Source of the DNA: Acrasis kona
Lineage: Eukaryota; Heterolobosea; Eutetramitea; Acrasida; Acrasidae
Assembly: GCA_026419775.2 (NCBI GenBank)
Contig: JAOPGA020001028.1
Location: 294 to 64,293, forward strand
DNA: 64,000 bases
Direction of reading: 5' to 3'
A program made the translations under genes and the position numbers. Shown piece after piece: positions 33,894-45,752 of this stretch; the first letter of the stretch is position 1, and every line of letters begins with the position of its first letter. The notes below the pieces were generated by a model, which was not told where the DNA came from, ran no database searches, and worked only from the letters and a program-made list of their open reading frames with translations.

Positions 33894-36752
33894 TTACAGT
33901 GATGGTACATTAGGTGTCGAAGCAATCAATGCCTCATTCATTTGATTTATTCTTTGCAATTGCTCATCATGCATACTTATGATTTGCTTTTTAACTTGTT
34001 CAAATATACTTGTGCGAGATTCTTGTACACTACGTCCATACTCCCTCCACTCGTTCATCTTTTGATTCAATTCATTTTCCTTCTTTAAAAGTAATTCCTT
34101 CTCCTCGCTAACCCTAATCAATTCCTTCTCAACGTTCAATTCCCTGGATTGAATTTCATTGTCTTGCTTAATTACCTTCTCCAAGAATGTTGATTTTTCA
34201 TTATCCAATTCTAATCTCTTGGTCTCCAGCACTCTAACGTCCTCAATGTATTGTTGTGCCTTGACTTGTTGGTCTTGAACTGACCTTGAGTGATTTTCCT
34301 TTTCAATGTTGAATTGATCCATTTCATTCTTTAGTTTCGACTCTCTGGTCTCACTCAGTGTCCGGTCGCTCAATAACTTTTCAACATCAATCTTGTATTG
34401 GTTCCTTTGCTCGTTCAATTTTTCTTGTTCGGACTTGATGACACCTTCTGATTGCAATAATTGTTTTTCTCTGCAATCTTGATCAACTTTGATTATTTCC
34501 GATTCCGATTGTAAACGCTGTAATTCCAATTTGGAAGCTTCAAGCGTAGATTTTGTGTTGTACATTTCTTCTAGTTCTTGTTTCAATCGAATGGTTTGTT
34601 CGTGTAGAGATGTTTGTTGAGATTTTATATTCTGACGATCTTGATCCAAAACAATCAAATCAGAATTGTATTTTTGTACTTTGAGTTGGAACTCATTGAC
34701 TTGATGATCGAAATTTGATTTCTTGACTTCTAGGTTGTGCATCTCTAATTTGTATGATTTGAGATTATTTTCGAGGGAAATCTCGCGTTGGTTCAGATCG
34801 ACTTTGAGTGATTCCAATTCTTGACCGAGCGAATGGATTTGTTGGTTGGTTGACTGGAATGCATTCTTGTCTTGTTGTAGCTGATTAGATTCTTGTTCCA
34901 AAAGTTTACGTTGATTTGACAATTCCTCCATGATTTTTGATTTTTCGTTTTGAAATTGTTGACTCTGGATGAGTGAGTTTTCCTTTTCGGCTTCGAATTG
35001 TAATCTTTCCGACTCTAGTTGAGATCTGTTCTTATCCAAAGCAATCTTGAGTGATTCATGATCGGACGATTGTTTTTCCAAATTCCGTTTTTCATTTTCA
35101 ATGTGAGATAAATGTTCTTGTTTTGTAATCTCGAAAGTAGAACGCTCAGATTCTAATGTTTTCTTTTCTTGTTGTAATTGTTGATGGGTTGATAGGAATG
35201 TATTCTTGTCTTGTTGTAATAGGCTGATTTGATTTTCCAACAATTGACGTCGATCCGATAGTTCTTGCAAAGTGATTTTCTTTTCACTTTCGAAAGACGT
35301 CTTTTCTGATTCTAAAGTTGATTTTTTGGTTTCGAGTTGCGATACGAGGTTCTCTAGCTCCTTCTTGTTTGATTCGTATTCGGATAAATGTTTTTCAAAA
35401 GTGCGCTTATCGTTTTCAAAGTGTGCATCTTGCTCCTTACGAGTTGACTCAAAGTTTTTTAGGTTTTGGTCATATGTGGCCTTGAGTTGATCGGTCTCTA
35501 ATGATCTTTTTTCACATTCTTCCAACTGGGACTTGAGATAATTCCTTGTTGTCTCGATTTCATTATGAAAGGTTGCCTTCGTGGTCTCAAATTCTTCTAG
35601 TTTTTGATGTAGTTCGTCTTGATTAGATTTCGAAAGTGCGTCAAGTCTACTCTCCAGTTCCTTGCATTTTGACTCTAACCGCAGCTTGTCTTCTTTAAGA
35701 ATTTCTGCTTCCATGTTTTGATCTGTTAATTCTGCACTCATTCTTTCCACTCTTTGTTCTAACGAGTACACGTCGTCTATTAATCTCTGGTTGGTTTTTC
35801 TTATTTCGTCGACTTCGTCGTTGTTGTCAGGTGCGGTTGATACGGATATGGTAGGTGGGGGTGGGAATACGTTGTCGAAGTTGTCATTTCCGCCAAAAGA
35901 TGTATCTAGATCGTCGAATCCTCCAAAACCGAAATCATCTGCGTCGACTTCCGATCCACTGTCAATGTCGCTCACATTGCCTATTATGCTGCTTACTTCT
36001 GGGTCGGGTTCATTAGCGCCTTCTTGTTCCTCCTCCTCTTCAGAGTCCCAACCGTTCTCAGTGGTCTTCCTCTTTTTTGACTTTTGGTTGTCCTCCAAAG
36101 TAGTAGTTGACCTTGTTCTTTTGACACTTCGTTTAGGAGATGCCACTGATTTGGACTGACTCTTTCTTGGCGAAGAACGGCGTGGCGAACGGCTCGGTGA
36201 GGACGGCATTTGTGACATTTTTCTTTTAGGCGAGCTTTGTTCTAAAATCTCATCAAAATCGAAAACTTCGTCGAGGTCATCTACAACAATGTTTTTGAAG
36301 TTTCCGTGTTGTACAGGTACGTCAAGACCATGTCTACCGAACAGCTGTTTTGTATACCGGATGGGACTGCTTACACGTGGGGGGTCACGTTGAGCTTCTA
36401 ATAAGTCTGCTTTAAGTAGACCAACCTGTTTAGACATTGTATCTGATAATTTCCTCTCTATGGATTCTGTTGGGAATGCTCTTCTTTTGTTCTTGACAAT
36501 CCAGTGGTAGCCTTCTTCTATCTTCTGCTTAATTCTGCGAAAACATTCAATTTGGGCTTGTAGATGGCTATCGAAGGCTTTTGAATGGAAGTTTCCCTTC
36601 CTTCCCACACGTCCGTTTCTTGTTAAAAGTTCGTGGTCTGCGCTTAAGTTGTATTCATAAAAGATGTGTTTGCCATCAACATCTGTTTTACGAAGGTGTA
36701 TGGCTTCTGAAAGCTCTTTACACTTGGCTCCTGTTGTGTCTTTGTTGAGCAT
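33894..36752 (-). CDS. WGR-domain long coiled-coil protein, 952 aa
   Basis: Residues about 12-85 form a WGR-like domain: IFYEYNLSADHELLTRNGRVG, then GNFHSKAFDSHLQAQIECF and KIEEGYHWIVK. WGR modules in PARPs bind nucleic acid or 5'-phosphorylated DNA ends. Residues about 165-225 are serine, proline and basic rich (SPSRSPRRSSPRKSQSKS, KKRKTTE), a likely nuclear localisation region, followed by an acidic patch. From about residue 310 to 930 the protein is an almost unbroken coiled coil rich in Glu, Gln, Leu and Lys with internal near-repeats such as LESEKTSFESEKK. There is no PARP catalytic domain. Function is unknown; a nuclear scaffold that recognises DNA is an inference. It is intronless. Confidence 0.75.
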   Translation of the reverse strand: MLNKDTTGAKCKELSEAIHLRKTDVDGKHIFYEYNLSADHELLTRNGRVGRKGNFHSKAFDSHLQAQIECFRRIKQKIEEGYHWIVKNKRRAFPTESIERKLSDTMSKQVGLLKADLLEAQRDPPRVSSPIRYTKQLFGRHGLDVPVQHGNFKNIVVDDLDEVFDFDEILEQSSPKRKMSQMPSSPSRSPRRSSPRKSQSKSVASPKRSVKRTRSTTTLEDNQKSKKRKTTENGWDSEEEEEQEGANEPDPEVSSIIGNVSDIDSGSEVDADDFGFGGFDDLDTSFGGNDNFDNVFPPPPTISVSTAPDNNDEVDEIRKTNQRLIDDVYSLEQRVERMSAELTDQNMEAEILKEDKLRLESKCKELESRLDALSKSNQDELHQKLEEFETTKATFHNEIETTRNYLKSQLEECEKRSLETDQLKATYDQNLKNFESTRKEQDAHFENDKRTFEKHLSEYESNKKELENLVSQLETKKSTLESEKTSFESEKKITLQELSDRRQLLENQISLLQQDKNTFLSTHQQLQQEKKTLESERSTFEITKQEHLSHIENEKRNLEKQSSDHESLKIALDKNRSQLESERLQFEAEKENSLIQSQQFQNEKSKIMEELSNQRKLLEQESNQLQQDKNAFQSTNQQIHSLGQELESLKVDLNQREISLENNLKSYKLEMHNLEVKKSNFDHQVNEFQLKVQKYNSDLIVLDQDRQNIKSQQTSLHEQTIRLKQELEEMYNTKSTLEASKLELQRLQSESEIIKVDQDCREKQLLQSEGVIKSEQEKLNEQRNQYKIDVEKLLSDRTLSETRESKLKNEMDQFNIEKENHSRSVQDQQVKAQQYIEDVRVLETKRLELDNEKSTFLEKVIKQDNEIQSRELNVEKELIRVSEEKELLLKKENELNQKMNEWREYGRSVQESRTSIFEQVKKQIISMHDEQLQRINQMNEALIASTPNVPSL

Positions 36753-37284
36753 TGTATTTGTTTGTCAAAAGTGTGATGTCTAAAAAACGGTCAATTATGT
36801 TCCATTTAAATTTGACATCGGTTCTAGTCTAAGGTCGATTTTCCACAAATCTATGGAAAAATTAAAAGCTCACAAAAATAATTTAATTGAACAATAATAT
36901 CGTTCCATATACCATTTTGCATTAACGTGACGAGCTTTTAAACGAATTATTCGTACACCAGGCAGACCTGATGTTGAATTTTGTAAAGTCAGGATGAGCA
37001 AACCAAAAGTGCGTCAAACGTCAAATTCCATCATTTGGCACATACTAAAACGACTTTGATACAAAAAATGGTCTTGATGAAAAATGAATTTTACAAGTGG
37101 AGATGAAGATGTGCCGACAGAATCAAGAAAAGGATGTGACACACAGGAGAGGTTTAGAATTTCCTATTTTTCAAATTGTTTTTATTTCGCTACTGTACGA
37201 CAAAGATCTACCAACTTACTAATTTTCGAAACATAGAAATTTATTTTTGATATAATACAATTCGTGTTTGTATAACTGAACAAC
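36753..37284. other. Intergenic region, no gene seen
   Basis: About 530 bases between the WGR gene start and the next minus-strand gene's stop. AT-rich with no open frame of coding character and no RNA gene recognised. It should contain the WGR gene's promoter. Confidence 0.5.
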
Positions 37285-38760
37285 TTAATATCTCTTCTTG
37301 AACGTAGCAATGTGTTTGAATTGTGCAGGTTTCTCCAACTCCATTCGGCTCATCTCTTCTCTCAACCTCTCCTGATAAATCTTTTCAGCATACTGCTGTG
37401 CTCTAAATTCTGCCACTTGGGTTTTATGCTCAATTTGCTTGTTATAGTTGACCTCTGCAACCTGATTCAACAAGTCGTGCTGAAGTTCCTTACGATCATT
37501 CTTCCGCCTCATACCCTCTTCTGCTTCCAGTCTAGCAACTCGATCGATCTCCTGTGAAATTCTCTCTCGTTCCAAAACACTATATTCTCTTCTGCGCTGG
37601 GCATCCTCTAGTCTTCTTTGAATTTGATTTTTTCTTTCTTCGATGACCTCCCTCATTAATGCGTCACGAGCATCCTGCTCTGCCTTCCATTTTTCAACTC
37701 TCTTCATCCATTGTTGTTCGTTATCTTCATTAATCATTCTTTCAATCTCTTGTTCCTGCAATTTGTCGTTTCTCTGCCGTTCTAACAACCAATTCCTATA
37801 ACTTTCAGCATCTTCTCTCATATTCTTCTTTTTCTGAGCTTCTCTGTTATTTTCTGTTTTTTCTTTATTTAGAACACTTTGTAAAAGAGCCAAATCTAAT
37901 TCGCGTTCTTTCCGTAGCTCTTTGATTTTCAATTCTCTATTTACTCTGTTATAGCGATCTGCTTGTTGCCTAGAACTTATGATTCGATCTCTCTTCTCCC
38001 TTTGTCTCCGTTCTTCTTCTTGTTCTTGGAGCTCCCATTTCTCTCTCATCAACCTAGCCTCTTCTTCCTTAATTGCGTCTACTTCTCTCTTCTTTTCGTC
38101 GAGCTCTTTCATTTGTTGGTCTAGCTGTCCCTTCAACAGTGAGTTCATTTGATACTCTTTTTGTTTCTCTTGCTCCTCACGAAGCTGTTTCTTGGAATGT
38201 TCTTGATTCCACAATTCTTGGAAGTATTCGTTCTCCATTTTTTCTTGTTCCAATTTTGCTTGTTTCTCTAGTATCTGTCCGCTCCTATCTGCAGCTACTA
38301 GGAGTAAGTTGTTCCTAGAATGCGCTTCTCGTAGCTCGTCGCATTCCTCTCTGAATTTTTGTTGCAATTTTACATCTGCGATAGCTTGATTACGATCTAT
38401 GCGATTTTGGCGAAGTTGCTTTGCTTTTTGCTCCATTCTCTCTCTTCTCTGTGCGCTTGTCTCTTGTGTGCTTTCGAGTTCAATGTTATATTGCTCTTCT
38501 TCATAGGCTAACTTTGAAGCAAGTTTGTTCCGTCGTTGTTCAACCTTATTATGTAAGTCTCGTCTAATGTCGTCTAATTTTCTTTTTATTGTATTTTTAT
38601 CGATTTTAGATTGGGTATCGCGTTCCCAGTCTGCTTTGAATCTGTCGTTTTGCTCCCTGATAGTTTTCTCTTCATAACCACGACGATTATCCTCTAATCT
38701 TCTTCTCTGGTTTATTAGAAAGTTCTTTTCGTTTGTAAGACCGACACCTTGTTTGAACAT
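37285..38760 (-). CDS. TPH-domain ciliary coiled-coil protein, CFAP53-like, 491 aa
   Basis: An almost fully helical, Arg/Glu/Gln-rich protein of the trichohyalin-plectin-homology (TPH) type found in ciliary microtubule inner proteins (CFAP53, MNS1, CFAP45). The segment QQWMKRVEKWKAEQDARDAL and REVIEERKNQIQRRLEDAQ resembles the conserved C-terminal part of CFAP53 (CCDC11), whose length (about 514) is also close. In other species CFAP53 lies in the lumen of axonemal doublets and helps dynein docking. Its presence with an axonemal dynein supports a flagellated stage. CFAP53 against MNS1 or another TPH protein cannot be decided by eye. It is intronless and starts MFKQGVGLTNEKNFL. Confidence 0.68.
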   Translation of the reverse strand: MFKQGVGLTNEKNFLINQRRRLEDNRRGYEEKTIREQNDRFKADWERDTQSKIDKNTIKRKLDDIRRDLHNKVEQRRNKLASKLAYEEEQYNIELESTQETSAQRRERMEQKAKQLRQNRIDRNQAIADVKLQQKFREECDELREAHSRNNLLLVAADRSGQILEKQAKLEQEKMENEYFQELWNQEHSKKQLREEQEKQKEYQMNSLLKGQLDQQMKELDEKKREVDAIKEEEARLMREKWELQEQEEERRQREKRDRIISSRQQADRYNRVNRELKIKELRKERELDLALLQSVLNKEKTENNREAQKKKNMREDAESYRNWLLERQRNDKLQEQEIERMINEDNEQQWMKRVEKWKAEQDARDALMREVIEERKNQIQRRLEDAQRRREYSVLERERISQEIDRVARLEAEEGMRRKNDRKELQHDLLNQVAEVNYNKQIEHKTQVAEFRAQQYAEKIYQERLREEMSRMELEKPAQFKHIATFKKRY

Positions 38761-39303
38761 ACTTCACTGGTCTTATGGTAAGGGAATTTACAAAAAGTCT
38801 GCCGCAATTTTAAAGTTGATTTCGAAAACTAATTTTTGTAAGGTGCGAGAGTCTTATGATGATTTTGATGCACAATTTCGAATGGTCCAACTGCTTCAAT
38901 GCAAATTAAATAAGAGTAGGACGAAAATGTCGCTATTTATTACAGAATGATCATAAGGGTCTTTGGTCTTCATAAATTAACGATTTCTTCTTGCAGGCTT
39001 CTTGGATTTTCTGGGGTCCACAGTCGTGATTTTGAGGACAGTTTAGACTTCGTCCTGTCAAATTTGATTCCGCACGCAATGATGTTCTTTGGCTTGTATT
39101 TTGGAGGGGTCCTGATCTACTGATCCTGGATTGCTTTTTTAGTTTCCGTGCTATTTCTACCACGAATACTAGTATTGCCCCAACATTTCCTACTCCTTGA
39201 TATTCTAACTTTAATTTAGTTCTACCGATCAGCGGGTTAAATGTTGTAATGTGAATTTGGGTTGGGTATTTTGTCCGATAGAAAATTTTACTACACACAA
39301 AAA
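38761..39303. other. Intergenic region with the enolase promoter
   Basis: About 540 bases between divergently read genes (CFAP53-like on minus, enolase on plus). A minus-strand frame of 120 residues (39313-38951) with one hydrophobic stretch overlaps the enolase start. It has no family match I recognise and is probably spurious. No RNA gene is seen. Confidence 0.45.
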
Positions 39304-40609
<1,306 letters not shown>

Positions 40610-40629
40610 TAAAAAAAATTTGAAAGTTT

Positions 40630-42297
40630 TTATTGGAACGTTACACTTTTATCTCTTCTGTTTGCTAGTAGTGGTGTGGAATCGTCTTGACTAACCTCCG
40701 GATTGACAATATTGGATGAAAAATAATCTCCGCTCACGTACGAATTCAAACCGCCAAAGCTTAAACTTGACCTGTTGTGAGGGATACTCTTACTATGCTT
40801 ATGTATAATGTCATGAGATGTGCTTAAATTTGATGTCTGCACATAACTGTTTTGTCTGTAATGGAATGGATTGTTGTTGTTGTCTGATTGTGGAATGGGT
40901 GTCGAAACTTTTCTAATCATTTCTGCTAAACGTGCTTGTTGATGTATCAAATTTCCAGTGTTCTTAATATCTGCTTCGTCGTGGATCTCCTCTTGTATAA
41001 GCTCTTCGAAAACGTCCTCCATGGTGACAATGCCGAGTGGAATGTATTTTTCCTGTTCTTCCTCCTGTAGAGAAACGTCCTCTGTAATCTCGTCGGGAAT
41101 GCAGTCACAATCTTCTGTGGTGGTGTCCTTTTCGTGATTTTTGTGGTGATGATGGTGGTGATGATGTTCGGGAGGAATTCCGATGCTGATGGTTGAGCTC
41201 TTGACAAAGGCAAGATGGCCTCTACCCGTTTGGAAAATGTTTAACATGTCCCATATGGGAGTGTTGTCATCCACCCAAATGGGTTCTAACAACTTGATGT
41301 CATGAACAGGCACAGCATCGTCAGGATCGATTTCAATTAAGCTCTTGACATGCATCACACCTGTAATGTTTGTCCTTCGTTTGGTATACACTGGTATGCG
41401 AGAATGTCCGCTGACAAGAATCTTCTTGATTGTGCTCATTTCCATTTTTTCATCATGTTCCAACATGAAGACCTTATCGAAGGGCATCATGATGCTTGAG
41501 ATTGTCTTGTCGCGCATTTCTAGAGCTCCTCTAATGATCATCACTTCATCTCTGGTTAAAAGTCCTATGCCTCCCTTTCCGTTGTCACCTTCACCATGTA
41601 TTCCAATCAATTCTTTGAGCTCTGCTCTCTTGTAGAATGTGGTGTGATTCTCTCCCAAAACAAGATCCAAAACTATGCGTTGGTTAGTAATTGGCATGTG
41701 ATGTTAACACATACCTTTGCTGATTGGCCATGCAGCGGGAGAAGCTACGTATATTGCTATCCACACGAACCAATGAAGGTTTCCACCAACAGCGAGCCCA
41801 AACCTTGATTGTTGTCAATAAAAGCTGGTGTAACATTACTTACCTGGAGATTGCAGCTTGTGGAATGACTTCTCCGAAAATTAAAACAAATGTTACAGAC
41901 AAAATAATGGCGAGGTACTCGGGGACTATTTTGTTCAAAAATAAAGGAAGTGCCTCCATGGCCGCTGCATTCCACTGTGAGGTTAGCATGCCGCGATTAA
42001 CCATTGTGATTTACCAAAAGCAGTGTTACCAGAAGCCAGTGGTGATGTTTTAGAATAGGAAACAAACGGCTAGCATATTTTTTCTCCTGTTCTGACCCAG
42101 TCTTTTTTAGAATCTTTATTGACATTTGGTCCAATGACAGCAGTCCAAGAGTTAGTCCACTCATCAGACCTACAAAATTTGTATGCTAATTCATCAAAGT
42201 ACTTCTTACCTCCAGCGCAAACAAGAAGAAAGCTTATTGAGGCATATATGATATACTGGTACCAAGTTAAAACTTGCTCCTCCTCAACATGAACCAT
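40630..42297 (-). CDS. CNNM/Mam3-type metal transporter (DUF21 plus CBS pair), five exons, 501 aa
   Basis: A membrane protein of the CNNM/ancient conserved domain family, linked to magnesium and divalent metal homeostasis. Exons 42297-42210, 42169-42015, 41974-41844, 41803-41715 and 41672-40630 (introns of 40-42 bases) sum to 501 residues. The spliced N-terminal half reads as a DUF21 domain: CAGGLMSGLTLGLLSLDQMS, HHHWLLVTLLLWNAAAMEAL, TFVLIFGEVIPQAAISRFGL and SPAAWPISKVLDLVLGE. A CBS pair follows, with MMPFDKVFML, GHSRIPVYTKRRTNITGVMH and IPLGIVTMEDVFEELI. A His-rich run (EHHHHHHHHK) is inserted in the second CBS region and could bind metal. The tail is disordered. The start at MVHVEEEQ is the first ATG in the DUF21 frame. 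Its 3' end is 20 bases from the enolase stop. Confidence 0.9.
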
Positions 42298-42617
42298 CCC
42301 GGGGCGGATTTCAAATTTGTTTTGTAAAATCAAAGAGAAGTTACGACAAGTACGGAAATTGCTTTTTGCCGTTCGCGCTGTGGCAGCCCAACGATATTGT
42401 TTTTCAGTACAGCACTGGTACAAGAGAATAAAGTTTAATCTAGGGGATGTGCACTTCTCCTAAATTATTATTGGTAATTACAAAAAAGAAAACAAGGCTT
42501 GCCTGTTTATAGTATTGGACAGAAGAACACAAGGAGCGCGAGCAGAGTAGAATATTTAAATCTATCTGTCCTTGATTCTAAGAACAAAACTTTAGCTTCG
42601 TTTTTGGTTAACAACGC

Positions 42618-44473
42618 ATGGGAATACAAGGCAGGCTAAATTACTTTTTCTTCTTTTTATTGATTATTCTGGCTATAAGTGCGATAACAAAGCCTTGGGA
42701 ACAAAACTACGATGGTAAGAAACAAACGATACACTGAATTAAATGCTTTAGTATTCAAAGAATGGAGCACAACTCCTGAACTAGATTTTACTTTCCACTC
42801 CACGAAAAACTGTAGTAAATGCACCAGAGAAGACTTTCAATGTTGCGGTAAAGGAACCAAATTTTGCCTCGGTTCAGCGTATAAGTGCTCTAAAATAACC
42901 AAACAAACCTGCAGCAGCAAATACTGCATTCAATTGTTTCAAAAAGACAATGTTGAATTATGCAGCTTGATTGAAAAACGTTACCATTATTGCGAAGATC
43001 AACCGTGCAACGAAGAGGCGACTTGTGAGGATGGGTCTGACGCTTTATACGCACACACCAAACCAATTCCTCTCTTCAGCCAAACAACCACTGGATTCCT
43101 GAACCTCATTTTTGTTGTTATCACAAGCATAACTTTGATAATGATTTATTACATGAGGAATGAATATCCTCTATCCTCTAGAAATATTTGGTCAATGATG
43201 ATAGAGGTAACATGCTGCTATATGACAATTAGGACTTTTCTAGAAAAACACACAACCCCATGTTATGCAACTGCACAAATTTTGGTATTCTCTTCTTGTT
43301 ACATTTATTTTGGAAAAGTTTTAAAGGTGAGATTAATTTTTTTCGGTTATTAAAAAATGATAGTTGGGACATTCGGTCATTATAACAAAAGAGGAGGAAC
43401 TTAAGGTAAAGGCTTTTGATGACCTGCACAAGGAACTCGAGCAACGATTTGAAGTACAGAACACATTTTATGAAGCGCGTTTAAAGGAACAATTAAGATG
43501 GATTAGAAGACTATCAAACCTAAGGTCTGCAATTACTTTTTTTAATGTTTTCACATGTTGTATTTTATGTATCTGTTATGCTGTATATGATCCGAAAATG
43601 TTTGTTGAGCAACCTTGTGACAATCCAATGTCATCAGTTTTGATTTGTGTATATTTTTGTGCTTTTTGTCTAATTTGTTGTTTGGTTTTCTTTTGTTTGG
43701 GTGCCAAATATAGAGATGCAGTCAATGTGTATGGTAGAGATTTCTTCATAGACTCCATGTCGTATTTGGGTCTAAGTGCTGTTGTTATTGTTGTATCTAT
43801 TTTGTCCACCACTAGTGATATCGACATTACTAGGGTAGGCCATTATTCCGAATATTGGTTTAGACCTAATCTAATGCCAAAGTGCATGTTGATTAATTAT
43901 TCAATCATCTTCCTAACCACTTGTACCACGCCAGTTTTCCAATTCTATTCTGCTTTTCGTTCGCAAGAAAGAGACGTGACCGCCACCAACTTCGCACTCC
44001 ATGGTGGACTTAGTCTTAAATTATTAAACACTTACTCCTCCACCGAGCATTTGTCTCATTATGTAATGCTGTGGCAACTTATAGAATCATTTACACATAA
44101 CCATCCTTATTTAAGTTCTGACAAATTGAAGAATTTAACCTCGTACATTCATCTCGTGTTCTTCTCTGAAAGTTATGCAGTGAGATCAGATTTAGGATGT
44201 ATTGGTCACAAAAAGGTTGCGTTGGTTGATCTGAATCTGAGCTTTCTAAAGAGAATACAATTAGAAATAGTGGAGCGTCACATAGTCTCCATGTATTCTA
44301 GGATGATGCTACAATCCACCTTCGCAGAACAAATAGAAGTTTTGATCTGTAATGGAGCTTTACCTCGATATTATAATAGGTCACATCAAGGCTATCAATT
44401 GATTAATGGACATGCAAGTGTGATACCGAACATGCAGCATCAATCTAGTCAAGAGGAACCCATACCGTTGTGA
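42618..44473 (+). CDS. GPCR-like seven-TM receptor with C-terminal RGS-like domain, three exons, 593 aa
   Basis: Exons 42618-42714, 42752-43326 and 43364-44473 (two 37-base introns) read without interruption. Exon 1 encodes a signal peptide (LNYFFFFLLIILAISAI). The extracellular part (about residues 33-140) has about 15 cysteines (CSKC, QCCGKGTKFC, CSSKYC). Seven hydrophobic helices follow, starting NLIFVVITSITLIMIYYM and including VLICVYFCAFCLICCLVFF and SYLGLSAVVIVVSIL, with a charged cytoplasmic loop (KEEELKVKAFDDLHKELEQRF). After the last helix, SLKLLNTYSSTEHLSHYVMLWQLIESF and the helices that follow look like an RGS domain, a GTPase-activating module for G-alpha. Receptor-RGS fusions are known from plants (AtRGS1) and several protists. 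The RGS call is by pattern and moderate. Confidence 0.72.
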
Positions 44474-44493
44474 TTTACTAATAAAAAAAGTGT

Positions 44494-45530
44494 TTATTGA
44501 CGACTTTGATTTGGTCCACCCAACATACTTGCAAATGAACTAAACAATCCAGCCAACCCACTCTCTTGAACCCTGATGCCAAAGTAACTCTCTCCGATAG
44601 TCTTTAAAAGTGACTCATATTCTGGATCCCTGTTCAACGCCGGTTTGTATTGTATTTTGAGGTATTCAAACAATGACTTTGATCTATTAGTGATGGATGT
44701 GAATAAAAAGTCAATAAAGTTGAGGAGTGGAGTCAAGGCATCCTTTTCGTTATATAGAGTGATGTAGTGATCGAAAAATCTTTGTGCATAGTTGACCTTC
44801 TTCAAACAAAGTATTCTAACAAGATTAAATCAAAGACACGTAAAGCACTTACTGTAGGATGGATCTGGCTGCGAACATGTCAAATTCATCATCATTACCT
44901 TTCCTGGACCACTGTTGTACCAGCTCAGCATGTTCCTCTGGTGACTCTGATCTGCAATAATGCTGGTTTGCTTCTTTGTATTCACCATCTACATACAGTT
45001 TAAACAAAATGATTCAAAACGACGAACTCTCTTTGTACTCGCGACCCATGAGTAAGTGTAGGGTAGGATCTGCCTGCTCTGTCTTACCGGAAGATAATCT
45101 ATTTACATGAATTAGAAAAATATATGGTGATGGGTACTTGATGGCTGCTTTTAAGTATAAAACGCGGTATTCATGTTGCTCTTTTGGTAGAAGCGTTAGA
45201 ATGTACTCGAATAGTTCTAATTTTGTGTTAGTCGAAACAAAAAAAAGGTTTACCTAAAAGTGACATTTTCTTCCCGTTGATCTCAACCTCGCCTTTTTGG
45301 GTCGCTTCTGATTTTGATAGGACTTCAATAATAAGAAGAGATAGTTCGGAGGCGAGTGCTTGTTGGTCGTGTTTAACGAATGTTTTGATTCCATCAAGTG
45401 CCACGAAGACACCTTTGTTTGGCTGATTTTGTGTGGTATATCTGTTTACGATAGATTTATACATTTGCTGAGCTTCATAAAACTTCTTTGCTTCGCATGA
45501 CGCGTGGATCTTCTGCATAATGGCACTCAT
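44494..45530 (-). CDS. GET4: GET4/TRC35 tail-anchored protein targeting factor, four exons, 307 aa
   Basis: A cytosolic partner of GET5 and GET3 that hands tail-anchored membrane proteins to the ER insertion pathway. Exons 45530-45254, 45216-45028, 44988-44853 and 44815-44494 (introns of 37, 39 and 37 bases) sum to 307 residues, the family length. The N-terminal alpha-solenoid shows CEAKKFYEAQQMYKSIVNRY and ALASELSLLIIEVL. The middle exons give TLHLLMGREYKE and EYKEANQHYCRSESPEEHAE, and the end gives FFDHYITLY, PLLNFIDFLFTSI and YKPALNRDPEYESLLKTIGESYFGI followed by GLFSSFASMLGG, as in GET4. It lies convergent with the GPCR gene with a 20-base gap. Confidence 0.92.
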
Positions 45531-45752
45531 GATTGTCACAACCTTTTTACAATCAACTGTATTTTGAACTTTGATTTTTTGAATCTTTGCATGATCAAGA
45601 TAATCCTATAATCTTCGATTCCCCTAGTGCAAGATCACAAATGCTTGTTTTAGCAACATTTCATAAATAGGAGAAATAAAATATATCACCCCTAACCTTA
45701 CAATTCACATCAGATCAACTGTCAATAACCTCTTTTTGTTCTACAAATAATT

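Noticed and set aside
42298-42423. N-terminal extension of the CNNM protein upstream of MVHVEEEQ
   Set aside because: The upstream frame has no ATG before a stop and does not resemble the family; the DUF21 domain follows directly after the chosen ATG.
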